Of a stretch of DNA of 64,000 nt, positions 37,474 through 46,635 are shown piece by piece. The stretch comes from Lingula anatina (taxonomy: Eukaryota > Brachiopoda > Lingulata > Lingulida > Lingulidae), in NCBI RefSeq assembly GCF_001039355.2, contig NW_019775524.1, forward strand, positions 1,478,992-1,542,991. Direction: 5' to 3'. The notes under the pieces were generated by a model that saw only the letters and a list, made by a program, of their open reading frames with translations, was not told the DNA's origin and did no database searches. A program made the position numbers and the translations under genes. Each line of letters starts with the position of its first letter. Within the stretch, counting starts at the first letter, position 1.

Positions 37474-37849
37474 TCTCACCTTGTTTAATTGGCCTTGAGT
37501 ACCCCGTGGCCCCACTACCGTAGCCCCCACTGCCAGAGTGTGAGGAGTGGGGGAGGGGTCTGGGCTGGGCAGGGACAGCAAACACAGGCTTCTGTTGTCC
37601 CCCGCTATGCCCTAAATCAGCCTGAGAGGACGGAGAAGCTGTTTGGGATTTGCTGACCACGGGGGTACCGGCAATGGCGGGCAGCTTGGTGTCATGGCTG
37701 CCATTGGCTTGCTGCGGGACGGGAGTAGCACGCGTAGAAGAGGGTAGAGGAGTTCCAGCCTGGATACGCAAAGTAGGGATATCCATCTGGCCACCTACCA
37801 TCCCCTTCGAGGTCGGGGTCGGCTGGTTACGACTGCTGCGACCATTCAT
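5441..37849 (-). CDS. GLIS3: GLIS1/GLIS3-type Krueppel-like zinc-finger transcription factor (whole coding span, 9 exons)
   Basis: Joined coding exons: 37849-37480, 26513-25096, 17189-17028, 11421-11311, 8852-8681, 7900-7786, 7485-7103, 6232-6011, 5574-5441. Every junction keeps phase, for 3087 nt and 1028 residues. In order the protein has a Ser/Pro-rich N-terminus; the GLI/GLIS motif [12 protein letters not shown]...[15 protein letters not shown] (about 303-338); a VKQE and an FKTE sumoylation-type site; PPPPY (496-500), like the PPxY through which vertebrate GLIS3 binds HECT ligases such as ITCH; five C2H2 fingers (528-677); a Q-rich tract (884-906); and a C-terminus [18 protein letters not shown] (1006-1023) closely resembling that of vertebrate GLIS3. 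Known GLIS proteins are nuclear activators/repressors that bind GLI-like G-rich sites, and GLIS3 also enters primary cilia. One invertebrate gene probably corresponds to both vertebrate GLIS1 and GLIS3. Confidence 0.93.
5575..6010 (-). other. GLIS intron between exons 8 and 9
   Basis: 436-nt AT-rich intron with GTATGT donor and TTTGCAG acceptor. Nothing else recognised. Confidence 0.85.
6011..6232 (-). CDS. GLIS3: GLIS coding exon 8 (residues 912-984)
   Basis: Acceptor TTTCTGTTGCAG|TGAACA takes phase 1 and donor AATG|GTATGT leaves phase 1. It starts with a Gly run, continues with Met/Asn/Gln-rich sequence, and ends with [19 protein letters not shown]. The PAFED core (about 968-972) recalls the PSFED segment in the C-terminal part of vertebrate GLIS3. 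Confidence 0.87.
6351..6522. mobile_element. MITE-like inverted-repeat element, about 172 bp
   Basis: The left end GTAACGAGTCGATCTTTTCA, then a short gap and GGGGAAAA, is repeated in inverse at the right end, which reads in reverse complement GTAATGACTCGATCTTTTCA then GTGGGGAAAA. Arms are about 35 bp and the core is AT-rich. No coding capacity. Target-site duplication not clear. Confidence 0.65.
6731..7052. mobile_element. 322-bp foldback MITE with 5-bp target-site duplication
   Basis: Two 111-bp arms (6731-6841 and 6942-7052) are inverted copies with about nine mismatches by eye. Termini are CAGGCCTACCCAACTACC. TAGTT flanks both sides (6726-6730 and 7053-7057), a likely target-site duplication. 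The central 100 bp include a short GCAAT repeat. It ends about 49 nt inside the intron from the exon 7 donor. Nonautonomous DNA transposon; superfamily not assigned. Confidence 0.85.
7103..7485 (-). CDS. GLIS3: GLIS coding exon 7: Pro/Met/Gln-rich activation-type region
   Basis: Acceptor GGTTTCAG|GATGAG takes phase 2; donor AATG|GTAAGT leaves phase 1. Residues 784-910 are Pro, Met and Gln rich with [15 protein letters not shown] repeats, a KLPSIAR motif (863-869) related to one in exon 1, and a glutamine-rich end ([17 protein letters not shown], about 889-905). Such sequence is usual in activation domains, but the activity is inferred. Confidence 0.88.
7786..7900 (-). CDS. GLIS3: GLIS coding exon 6 (residues 745-782)
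   Basis: Acceptor ATCCGCGCAG|GAACCC takes phase 1 from exon 5 and donor GATGATGG|GTACGG leaves phase 2. It encodes a Ser/His/Asn-rich segment ([17 protein letters not shown], then [14 protein letters not shown]). No known domain; part of the disordered C-terminal region. Phase fits both neighbours exactly. Confidence 0.82.
7901..8680 (-). other. GLIS intron between exons 5 and 6
   Basis: 780-nt AT-rich intron; GTGATC donor and GCGCAG acceptor. No other feature recognised. Confidence 0.8.
8681..8852 (-). CDS. GLIS3: GLIS coding exon 5 (residues 688-744, start of the C-terminal domain)
   Basis: Acceptor CTATTTTTCAG|ATGCGC in phase 0; donor TCAGCAG|GTGATC leaves phase 1. The opening [18 protein letters not shown] directly continues ...QQARKK, as vertebrate GLIS3 continues with KKLRSS and a leucine/cysteine-rich stretch. 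The rest is Ser/Gly-rich and includes [26 protein letters not shown] donor-like site inside the exon is an alternative, but the end at 8681 matches the phase of exon 6. Confidence 0.85.
8853..11310 (-). other. GLIS intron between exons 4 and 5
   Basis: 2.46-kb AT-rich intron containing one MITE copy (9275-9428) and a C-run near 9461. No convincing coding or RNA gene. Confidence 0.8.
9275..9428. mobile_element. MITE family A, copy 1
   Basis: The ends AGCACATTCAGAACAG and CTGTTCTAAATGTGCT are inverted copies. Inward, CTAACAGATC and ATCAAACATGG at the left match their inverse at the right (CCATATTTGATC, GATCTGTTAG). The consensus terminal repeat, about 60 bp, also matches the element at 52143-52319. 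Nonautonomous; no ORF. Confidence 0.75.
11311..11421 (-). CDS. GLIS3: GLIS coding exon 4: zinc finger 5
   Basis: Acceptor TTTCCTTCCAG|AAACCG and donor AAAAAG|GTACTA give 111 nt, 37 codons, phase 0 at both ends (residues 651-687). [20 protein letters not shown] is the fifth GLIS/GLI finger (C655, C660, H673, H677), followed by the basic tail KEQQARKK, a GLIS1/3 signature that probably contributes to nuclear import. Confidence 0.95.
13057..13285. mobile_element. Diverged foldback element carrying a CTCF-type site
   Basis: Left sequence with CAGTGAACAGTCTGTTT and CATCATG faces an inverse copy at the right (AAACAGACTGTTCACT). Weaker matches outward (GATTTGATTCCTACTGGTGCAAAA against GACCTGATACCTTTTGGGGC) give terminal repeats of about 70 bp. 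Internal sequence has no ORF. Confidence 0.6.
13160..13173 (-). promoter_or_regulatory. CTCF-like motif, full consensus match
   Basis: On the minus strand, CCACCAGAGGGCAC fits CCASYAGRKGGCRS at all 14 positions. It lies in the centre of the foldback element at 13057-13285, so it may have been brought in by a transposon. Binding is inferred from motif only. Confidence 0.4.
14030..14660. repeat. Diverged tandem repeats in a GLIS intron
   Basis: Two pairs of related blocks. ACAGCATAACTTCTAAAATA...TTTTCGAACTTGACCTGC at about 14421-14483 recurs at about 14581-14637. An earlier pair (about 14041-14120 and 14228-14310) shares CATTTTTA-ATCAACTAA and the surrounding order. Repeat spacing is about 160-190 bp. 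Confidence 0.65.
14721..14768. repeat. GGCGAC hexanucleotide tract
   Basis: About seven units of GGCGAC with one interrupted unit. It is strikingly GC and CpG rich against the AT-rich intron around it. Confidence 0.9.
17028..17189 (-). CDS. GLIS3: GLIS coding exon 3: rest of zinc finger 3 and zinc finger 4
   Basis: Acceptor CTCTTTTCAG|TTTGAAGG and donor GACACA|GTAAGT give 162 nt, exactly 54 codons, phase 0 at both ends (residues 597-650). Finger 3 is completed by [17 protein letters not shown] (C600, H613, H617). Finger 4 is [19 protein letters not shown] (C625, C630, H643, H647). The linkers HTGERPY and THLDT|KPY are typical of the GLI/GLIS/ZIC superfamily, and [21 protein letters not shown] is typical of GLIS. 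Confidence 0.95.
17190..25095 (-). other. GLIS intron between exons 2 and 3, splitting zinc finger 3
   Basis: 7.9-kb AT-rich intron with GTAAGT donor and TTTTCAG acceptor, phase 0. Apart from a tandem duplication near the donor (24789-25062) and small homopolymers I see no gene, RNA or large element. Confidence 0.8.
24789..25062. repeat. Imperfect tandem duplication next to the exon 2 donor
   Basis: TCAAACTTCCTCAGAA occurs at about 24793 and 24958. The block ATAATTACATAAAAACTGGA...AATATCAGCTTAACA (from 24853) recurs in altered form from 24987. Two diverged copies end about 30 nt from the splice donor. Confidence 0.65.
25096..26513 (-). CDS. GLIS3: GLIS coding exon 2: regulatory domain plus zinc fingers 1, 2 and the start of 3
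   Basis: Acceptor TCCATTTCAG|AC at 26515-26514 accepts phase 1 from exon 1 (GAC = D124). Donor ACG|GTAAGT at 25095 ends in phase 0. The 472 whole codons encode residues 125-596. They include VKQE (about 235-238), the GLI/GLIS N-terminal motif (about 303-338, with YGHLSA shortly after), a Met/Asn/Gln-rich stretch, FKTE (about 451-454), PPPPY (496-500), finger 1 (C528, C533, H546, H551), finger 2 (C562, C567, H583, H587; the [14 protein letters not shown] and [13 protein letters not shown] signatures of GLIS1/3) and the first cysteine of finger 3 (C595). A second AG at 26567-26566 would lengthen the exon by 52 nt but breaks the frame with exon 1. Confidence 0.93.
28285..28298 (+). promoter_or_regulatory. 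CTCF-like motif
   Basis: TCACCAGAGGGCAC fits CCASYAGRKGGCRS at 13 of 14 positions. It lies in the first coding intron of GLIS, opposite in orientation to the site at 13160. Motif prediction only. Confidence 0.35.
28771..29020. repeat. Minisatellite with about 28-30-bp units
   Basis: About eight variable copies of a unit built from TCTCATAGGCCACCCCCTAC and TCACACAGG. A single n at 28914 breaks one unit, so the copy number in the genome is uncertain. Confidence 0.85.
29799..29821. repeat. Poly-T tract (T23)
   Basis: Homopolymer inside a GLIS intron; could be a retroposed poly-A tail, but no element body is recognised beside it. Confidence 0.85.
30887..30907. repeat. Poly-C tract (C21)
   Basis: Homopolymer in a GLIS intron; length may be inexact because such runs sequence poorly. 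Confidence 0.85.
37439..37470. repeat. (CA)16 microsatellite, (GT)16 in the GLIS transcript
   Basis: On the transcribed strand the GT run begins 8 nt downstream of the exon 1 splice donor (GTGAGACA then GTGTGT...). Such GU repeats can bind splicing regulators of the CELF and TDP-43 types. Confidence 0.9.
37480..37849 (-). CDS. GLIS3: GLIS coding exon 1 (residues 1-123)
   Basis: A splice acceptor (TTTTTTGTTACAG) ends at 37854, so the exon starts at 37853 and the first in-frame ATG (MNGRSSRNQ) lies 4 nt inside it. A 5' UTR exon must therefore exist upstream. The exon encodes a Ser/Pro/Gln-rich disordered segment with a KLPAIAG motif (55-61). It ends in phase 1 at the donor AAG|GTGAGA, and a (GT)16 tract follows 8 nt into the intron. 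Upstream coding cannot be excluded because the frame is open back through the acceptor. Confidence 0.82.
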
Positions 37850-40802
37850 GGTCCTGTAACAAAAAACAAAACGAAAAATTGATTTATCTGAATGCATACA
37901 TGTAAAACTGGAATCAATAGCTCAGCTTTTTAAAATCAATTTTGGCATTATATCCAGTAAAAATGCTGCAATCAGAGTGAAAAAGTCTAATACAATGAAT
38001 TCTAAAAATGCTGACACTATGATTTCTTATTTTAGTTCAATCCTGGAATAACCATTAATGTGCATAAAAGATACAAATGTCCTTCTATATATCACAAACA
38101 GTTACACATCACCTACTACTGTAAAGAAGTAACTGAAAAATAATGAAAATCAGATACAAATATCGTACGTAAACATCACATGACAGACATCTGAAAAAAT
38201 GACGGTGGTCTTCATTCTGACATATCTATGATCTTCTTGGTTTTCTCAATGTTGGTAGTGTAAAATCATCCAAACTTTTATCAGGAAGCAAAAACAAATC
38301 CCAAGATTGTTAAAAAAATCTTTGCGATAGTCTATTGTTCTAAACAATACATTCGCTTTTATACAGATGAGTAATAATGCAATGGAAGTCGCTCAAGCTA
38401 CATGAATTATGCAGACAAATCAGCGCAACTGGGTATTCGCCAGTGGAGGGACACGGCCTTCTGTCTGGCACAAGTGTTCTCTTCTCAGAGTTTTCAGAAA
38501 CACCTGACAATGTGCCCTCCTGCCCTCCGGCCAGACCCGCCAGTTGCTCCCTGTCAGTTAGCAGACAGCTGTCACGTTTCCCCTCCTTGTAATGTGAAGT
38601 AATGGGCTAAAGAACAGACACCTGAGGAACGTGACTACTGTTCAGGAGTCTTATACTGTGATTTATTTATATAGGAAGTCTTTCAATCTGGTCATCCCAC
38701 AGAGTATAAAATATAAATTAAGAAGAGTTCTTACTTGACATTATTTTACATGTTTGGTTTATCACAAATATGATTGAATATCTACTTCACAAAAACAAAG
38801 TAAATACCTATATATGTAAATATTATCTATAGAATACACTTGAGAGTCAGCGAGCAACAACAACAAAAATAATCCTCCCAACATGAACTGCTATTTCCTT
38901 ACATCACCAGGGTGTAGTGCAGCAACTGAGACAAGATAATTACTAAAATTTTCCTTTATAAATACTCAGACTTATTGAGAGACAGGAAAAAAACATATAT
39001 ATAAACAGATTAGCCAACAAAAGGTTTCCATTGCTGCTGTGACAAGATTACAAGTGACAAGGGAGATTCCAGACACATGATTAGACCCATTGTGCAGATT
39101 CCTAAAGCTGTGACGAATCTATTGTATGCTCTGTTGTATGTGCGCCATGGTTTTGTATCCTGTCCCTGTTCCAAGCTGTCACTAATGTCACCTGGGCACC
39201 TGTCACCCTAGTCCTAGGCAAACCATGTGTCCAGAGATGTTGGCTCTGTACCTTATCTGACCGATGGCGATACACACGCGAATACATTCAGAACCAACAG
39301 TTTACATGTTTCAACCTTTAAATGTTTTTTTCTTTTTGGTAAGTAAGATATGTTAGAATGAATTTCCACAGATCCAAAAAAAAAATGAAAGTTTTACAAA
39401 TTCAGATCCACTCCTCATCTTTGAACATCCTTGCCAAGATGGTAAACTGGTTAGAATATCATTAAATCCCAGATAGTTTTTTCGTGGAACTGAAACAGAT
39501 CAGACGTTCCTGATGGAAAACCGATCCCCTCACTGGTCTGATTGGTAAAATACAATTACATCCTCTTGTTTAACAAGTAAGGCAACACTTCCTGCATTTG
39601 ACAACTCAACAGTGGGTCAGTAAGCAAAAAAATCTACCTGAATTTCCCATAAAGAGCCATGCAAGCTCCTGCTCCAGCCCTCGGCTCACCCGCTGCCCGT
39701 CATCACAGCTCGCGGACAAAATCAAACAGCGAAAGCAAGTCCAATAAAACACCTCAACTCTCAAATAATCTATAGATCAGTTCAATGAATAGAGTTATAA
39801 TGAGAAAAAGTTGACTTGAATAATTTATAAGCTAATAAAACATGCCCGCTGATAACAGTGTACCTGAGCTCCCATCGACTGAATGGCGACAAACCAAAAT
39901 TGCTGAAAAATTAATAGCAATTTCGGAAATAATCTACTGTTACGTGAGCTTATCAAAATGTAACTTTGGCATGAATGAAAAACAACTTTCTTCTGAGTTA
40001 ACTGAGATCCAATTTGGCTACACAATAGAACAACAAGGCCAGACTTCATTTATATTAATGACTTCATTAATTCCCACTCTGAAACAATTATATTTTTGAA
40101 CAAGCTGATGAAAAGGTTCAGACGTTGTTTTTTAATATATGAAAAAAGGCAGAGTGAAAAGAAGGTTGCCATTCTCTTTTCGTCAAAACTGTCATATCTT
40201 AAAAAATATACATAAACAAAGGTAACACTATTTACTACAAGTTGTCAAGTTAAAAAAATGAGTACAAGAAGCAAAACTATGTTTTTTCTCATCTTTCTTT
40301 CTTTTCTTTTTTTTTTTTTGGGGGGGGGGGGAGGACACATATGCAAGACTTTACCAGCTGTAAAAAAATACTTTTGGTTTGGTGATGATTGATATCAATT
40401 ACTTGTTTCACATTTACTTTTTTGTTTTCCCAACAAGTTCAACTGGTTATAGACAAATAATTTGTTTCCGGCTGTAAGTTAAAGTATGCCCATTTTCAAC
40501 ACTTCCTCAAATATTTGTGACTTAATACTGTACCTAGGTAAGCTGTTATTTATGAATTAAAATCACTGGACAAGTATTTAAATGAAAGCAAATTCTTTCA
40601 CTGGAGAATAATCACACTTTTTAATGCCAATTCCACACCAATTTAACTTTGATTAACCCTGTGAACACATTTCTGGACATGGGTCACCTCACGTATCACT
40701 GACACTGGGCCCAAATGAATACGACAGGATGCCTTGGGGTTCACAACCTACTGGTACTGCACCATGCCCTACCAGAAAGATGCCTAGTTTATCTTGTATC
40801 TG

Positions 40803-40896
40803 ATGATTGTAATGAACATCTTGTAATACAAAACAAACCAAATACCTGTATGATTGTAATGAACATCTTGTAATACAAAACAAACCAAATACCTGT
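40803..40896. repeat. Tandem duplication, 2 x 47 bp
   Basis: ATGATTGTAATGAACATCTT and what follows it, through CCAAATACCTGT, is repeated without visible change from 40850. Very recent duplication. Confidence 0.85.
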
Positions 40897-40904
40897 ATCC
40901 TGTG

Positions 40905-41066
40905 AATACACCTAGATCATATTATAGGAACACCCCCCCTCCTAGATGTACAAACATACCCCTGTCTAAGCACCTGTGGTCCTATGGATACATCTATCAT
41001 AATATAGGCAGACTCCCCCCCCCCCCTCCTCTACCTGACATATAGGTACCCCTGTCCTAGCACCTG
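40905..41066. repeat. Diverged tandem pair, about 80-86-bp unit
   Basis: ATACACCTAGATCATATTATAGG, a C-run, then ACCCCTGTCTAAGCACCTGT recurs as ATACATCTATCATAATATAGG, a C-run, then ACCCCTGTCCTAGCACCTGT. Confidence 0.65.
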
Positions 41067-44000
41067 TTCCATTCACTGAGGCTTGGGAGGCAGGCAGGAT
41101 CAGCCCCACAAGTTTCTTCATTATGCCCTCTCATAACCCGCTGATACTTTTGAATGCAAATTATCTCAGAACTTGCACAGAGCTATGTTGGGACATCGGG
41201 CAACAAAAACTGCCAAATTGCAAACACAGGTGTGAATGACAGTACAATATTTTCACAGTTTTAGAACAAGTGTTTACAGTTTCCCTTTCCTTAATGTTCT
41301 TTTTTTCTCTCTCTTAAATTTATTTTACTGGGATTTATATTTTGAAAATAGTTTCTTTCAAAATAAAAAGTCCAACAAGACTGCGAAAAGCAAGCATTCC
41401 TTTTAGGTGTTATTCTGATGAGATCTAATTTTCGTGATGAGGTGACACGAATACTGGACACAAGAGAAATTACATTTTAAAAAATATTTTTAGTTTATAA
41501 TGTAAAAATAAAAAGTTCTATACATGACAAAAAAAAAAACTTCCTCCAATTCTTAGTCAAAAGTTTTTTACTATGTCAAACAGTGTCAGGATAGGCCCCA
41601 TGGTGGAACATAGGTCTTTATTGAAAGGTATGAAAGATTAAAGATTTTCATTTTGTTGGTCATTTTCCACTAAATACTACCTTGTTGAGAGAAAACCAAC
41701 GGCACCCTGGGGTTCTAGTAAATCAACTGTCCTTTTGACCTCACGTTTTTTCCCCAAAACTCTGGGTCCTCCAAAGGATTAAGGAGTTGATCAAGCATTT
41801 ACGACTGCTAATGAAAAATCAAACCAATCCATAAATCTAAAAAGAGGGTGGTTTAATTATATGCTTTCCAATCCATATATTCACATGTTATATGGATTAC
41901 AAATTGAAGAGCATGATGTTACTGGTTATTGTTGTCACCTTCTTTGTTTTTTTCGATTCGACCAGTGTGACTTCACAAGATCTACCTGTCTTTTATGTCA
42001 ATTGATCTGATCTTAACTTTAAAGGTGAACAATATTCCTGCATCCAGTTTGTTTGATTCTGTATAAGGAGAAGCTCAGTTCTAACTGTTAACTTTTGACA
42101 AAGCAGACCAAGAGAAGTCGTACCCTTGTAAAATTATAATTCCATTCGCAACATGTATGTTATTGAAGAAGTACTTCTGGCTTAATAAATCATTTGTGAA
42201 AAAAAAATGTTTTTAAATGTCATCTGTTTAGTTTCAGCCTTTAAAATGTTAGTTAATTTAAGGTCAACCAAAATTCATTTAATTTCTTCTTTTTTTTTTC
42301 TTTTTAATAATTTTCAGGCCACAGTAACAGCACTGCACACTGCATCAACTGGTGATATATGAAAAACATTAATTCTCAAATAAATTCTCTGACTCAGTTT
42401 TAGGGATAAAAAGCATCTAAAATATTCAATGCAACAAAAAAGGTTAATAAAAATTCCATAGGTTTATAAGTAGCAGCTTTACTGCCAGCTGCCTAGACAT
42501 CCTTCATCATAAGAAAAAAAAAGTTTTGAAAAGTTATGACTTAAACATACAGCTGTAGCACTTGGCAAATCAAAAGGAGTGAGCCCACTTGTTTCAAACC
42601 AACAATTGTTTTCATATTCCGGGTGAAGGATTTTGCAGCAGTTTTAAAATTGAGTACTAGGATGTGTACTTAAAAACTTGTTCGGCTGCAATCCTGGCTG
42701 AACTTTGTTATCAAATGACGCAGGATCACTTAGCTACCAAACTAACAGAATAAGGTCACAGAAACACCAAAATACTTCGGAAGGAAAAGTTCCTATTCTA
42801 CTATCAAATACTTAAGCAAAGATAAATACACACCATTTGAGTTAAAACGTAACCAAACTCTTTATCATCTCATCTTCAGAATGTTATTCACTGCTCAAGT
42901 TTCTGGCCTATACCAGCATAACATCTACCTGGTTCATATAGGAACATAAAAAGGACAATCAAACGCAAACTTTCTTTTTTTTCTAAATTGCTTTCTCCAA
43001 AAGAAGCTAGCATTCAAATCAATCACTGGGTCATCGATGGTTCCTTCTATGACTATTTATCTGATGTCTGCACAACATCATTTGCATAGATCAAAGATTA
43101 TCTCTCTACACCACACAGGTACGGGACACTTCTACACCGCGATACTGAAATATTGACACTGAGATGTCCGAGTCAATGACACACGACAAGAGGCAACTGA
43201 GAGCATTTCCAATGCGTCATAAGAATTACAACACACACAGAAAGGAGATCCAGTCTATGTCAACAAAATCAGCTTTATTCCGCACTGAAATCACATGCAA
43301 TTAAGCTGTTCTGCATACCGTGTCCTAGAAGCAGAACGAAGGCCAAAGATTCAACCGTGGAGATTAACTGCAGGATTAAGGTTTTCACACAGCATAAACG
43401 GGCTTTCATTGCCTCTGTTTGTCCACTGGATGCCCCTGTTATTATCTATCCACCCTCCAATTCATATCTGTGTATGCCGGTGGCTGTGTGGCAGGCAGGC
43501 ATTGTATTCTGTGTATACCAATTCTACCAAAATCAAAAACAGTGTTATCCTGCACAATAAAAATCAAATCAAATCAAATCAATCATTTTGAAAACCAATA
43601 TTGATACACAAAGAGGCCTCTGTATCCAAAACAATATGAAACAAGAAGTCCCTTTATCTTCCCGGCCATTCTACTCTGAGCAAGCAATGGAGGGAGGAAT
43701 GTGCCAATCAAACATGATTTGGGGTAGGGCAAAGGGGGACCAGTTTCTAATCAAGCCTGTAGCCTAAGGATTGTATCCCCCTATGCTTGGGCTCAGCTTA
43801 AGAGATAGGGCATCAGGGATCAAGTGGCAGAGTCTTTCAATAGCAACACTCATGTCTCTATCCACAGCGGTATCTTACTCCTGAAGCGGCAACAAGCCGC
43901 CACCACTACTAACCCAGACCCAAAGTGAATCAATCTCCAAAACAGGGGACCTGCAACAAATTGAGACCCATCAATAAATCAATTCTTATTCATAGACCAT

Positions 44001-46635
44001 TAAGTGCTTCTTTCCACTATTGACATGTCCCTGTTCATAGTCCATAAAATCAAATGTGCATTCCTGCATCCACTTCCACCGGCAGAGAAAGCATGAATCT
44101 GCTTATCAGGCCCACAGATTTGTGCACACAAAACCCATTTATCTGACAGCTTTAGAACCAATCAACTAGCATCAGTAGCAGCAGGCAAATGACACCAATA
44201 TCTATACATCTTAACCAAGACTGGCACAATTTTAAAAATATTTCTACAAAGAAACTGTAAGTGCCTAAAAAACATTACTCCATGGTGGGTTACCTGGAAG
44301 TTGAGTGCTCATTGTGGTCCCTTATTTTATGTGAAACAGGTGGGAGGAGGTGATTTTCCCACTCAAAACTTCCATAAAATAAACAATTTCTAATATTTCC
44401 CCCCTTTTTTTCCTAGCACAAATGTCCTCTTCTATAACAATTTGTCTTTACTTTGTGACATAAAGTAGCAACCCTAAAATTTCATTTTCAAGCACTACTC
44501 CATGACAACTTAGGATCCTACTAGTGACCACAATGCACTTCAGGTTTGGCAAATATTTGCACAAAAGGTATTTTCATGAATTTAAATGAAGATTATTTAA
44601 GCTACAAGGGGTCAGTTACTGGCACAAAATACAAGAAACATATTTTGATTGTGCTCTCAATCCTTTCCCCCTAATTCTGTATGTCACTTTTACCTTATTC
44701 TTTCAAAAATAATGCACCTAAACACATTCTTATCTCATATTTTCAATATACAATAATATATGGTGCCTTGCCATTATGAGCTTTCTTGTCTGATCTATAA
44801 CTTCAATTTTTCAAAAAACATTTTTAGGTTGGAATATTTTGTTCATGCAAAAAAATGAGCCATCTTGTATGATCTCAAACTTAATTTTTTTAAACAATCT
44901 TTGAAGTTTGAACTTCTAAGTCATGTAAGAGCAATCAATAAAAAAATCAAATCTTGAAAAAATTTTCCTATATACTTTTGACTTAAAATACATGATTGGA
45001 AATTTTGTAATATCCCATGGCCATGCTTGAAGCATTTTTAATTCCATAAAAAATAAGTTAAATTTTTAATAACAAAAGGACAATTTGCAAAAATTAAATT
45101 TTACAAATGTAACAACTGATAGAAATGCTGCAATACAATTTAAACACATGGATGGCAATTTGATCCTAATAGTTAAAGTCAGAGTACTTAATAAACAAAA
45201 ATAAAACCAGTGAAACAAATAAGCCAAAAAAATATTTTTAAAAATATCTGATTACTTTGAATTGGTATTATATTTCAAACAAAACCGTGCACTGGAACTT
45301 ACAAATGATGGAAACTGCTTATGTTTAAGGCATTTTGGACTTTCACTAATAGGTTTTAGCTGTCATATCAGACTTAAGTGTTACTTTAAAACTCCATCCT
45401 TTTCTGCAATAACAGCATTATTAATTTGTTTGTGTAATTTTCTGGCAGGCACTGGAAATTAACTTTTTCTACTTATCTAATACTATATCTAAGGGAAAAT
45501 CATTTTCTTTGACATAGTTAACTAGTAGGTAGACGATAATGGAGATGAGACTTGAACGGGCACAATTTCCTCTTATATCCAAAATACTACGTGTAGTAAG
45601 ATGATTAGTCATACTTGATATCTTCTTTAAATTTAAATACAAGAGCTGGTTATCCTATTTCATCATCAAAGGATGTCATAAATTTACATTTAATCTACAC
45701 AGTTTTTTTTTCCAATCAGACATGAAGATATCATTGAACATCGTTTTCTAAGTTTAATTCTTGGCCTTTTTTGGGGGGGGGCTGTAAACAATTATATGCA
45801 GAACTATGTTACTTTTAAACCAGCAAAGCTGAATTTTTTAGGGAAAAATTTTAACAGATGACCACAACCACAGTCTGTATGGGTAAATGAGCTACTAGAT
45901 ATACCCAGTTCCCAGAACAGGGACTGCATAGTTCAAATGCCTTGTCTCGAATTGGTCTCAACTCGGGATGGTAACGTACACATTCCGACAATACGTAGAT
46001 TCCATAAGACACAATATACCAGATCCAAACATTTACATCTTTGCCTCAAAGTTCATGATAAATTTTCCTTTCTTTTTAAATAAACAAAGAAGAGGCGTTT
46101 TTTCCCCTTTTCCTCAGAATGGGAGCAGGGTAAATCTAGTACGCGAGTTCTGCCCCTAGCCTCTCTAGGTAAGCCGAGGACACGGGTAATACTAGCTCGG
46201 GAACAGCAGGTACAGTCTGTGCTGGTATTTCTAAGCAAAGGAAGGTTCCGTGGTTTCCCCTTCAACATGTTTGTGCAGGACATGCACGAAGACAAAGGCG
46301 ACAACACACTCCATTCACCCCCATATTGTAAAATTAGTTATGTCATAACCTCTAAAACTGATATCGACAGATGCTGATAGTGGCTATAACGACATCGCAA
46401 TGACGCAAAGTTTACAAACTTCCGAAGTTAATGACTTCCTTCAACATTTCTCCAAAGTTTACAAGGCTTACAACAAAAATTTCATACCTACCGAAATATT
46501 TGGTATCAGCCCAGCTGAAGTCGTCTCATATTAAGTTTCTTTGAAAACTGTCAACCCTAAAAATTCTCAGATTAAAAGAAGAATCCGCTGTTTCATGCGC
46601 CTACTTCGGTCATGTGTACAAATGGCGCACCTGCT

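Larger units (their letters stand above)
26514..37479 (-). other. GLIS intron between exons 1 and 2
   Basis: 11-kb AT-rich intron. It contains a CTCF-like site (28285-28298), a minisatellite with an assembly n (28771-29020), T23 (29799-29821), C21 (30887-30907), A20 (37357-37376) and (CA)16 (37439-37470). No coding exon is supported. Confidence 0.75.
37854..46635 (-). other. Upstream region / 5' UTR intron of GLIS
   Basis: 8.8 kb of AT-rich sequence between coding exon 1 and a promoter-like cluster. No coding exon can be supported on either strand. Contents are tandem repeats at 40.8-41.1 kb and a T13-G12 tract at 40307-40331. The acceptor at 37854 requires a donor somewhere upstream, so much of this is probably intron. 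Confidence 0.55.

Noticed and set aside
46053-46307. 84-codon minus-strand open frame, possible GLIS first coding exon
   Set aside because: Composition is not GLIS-like, and no donor was found that would join in frame to the acceptor at 37854.
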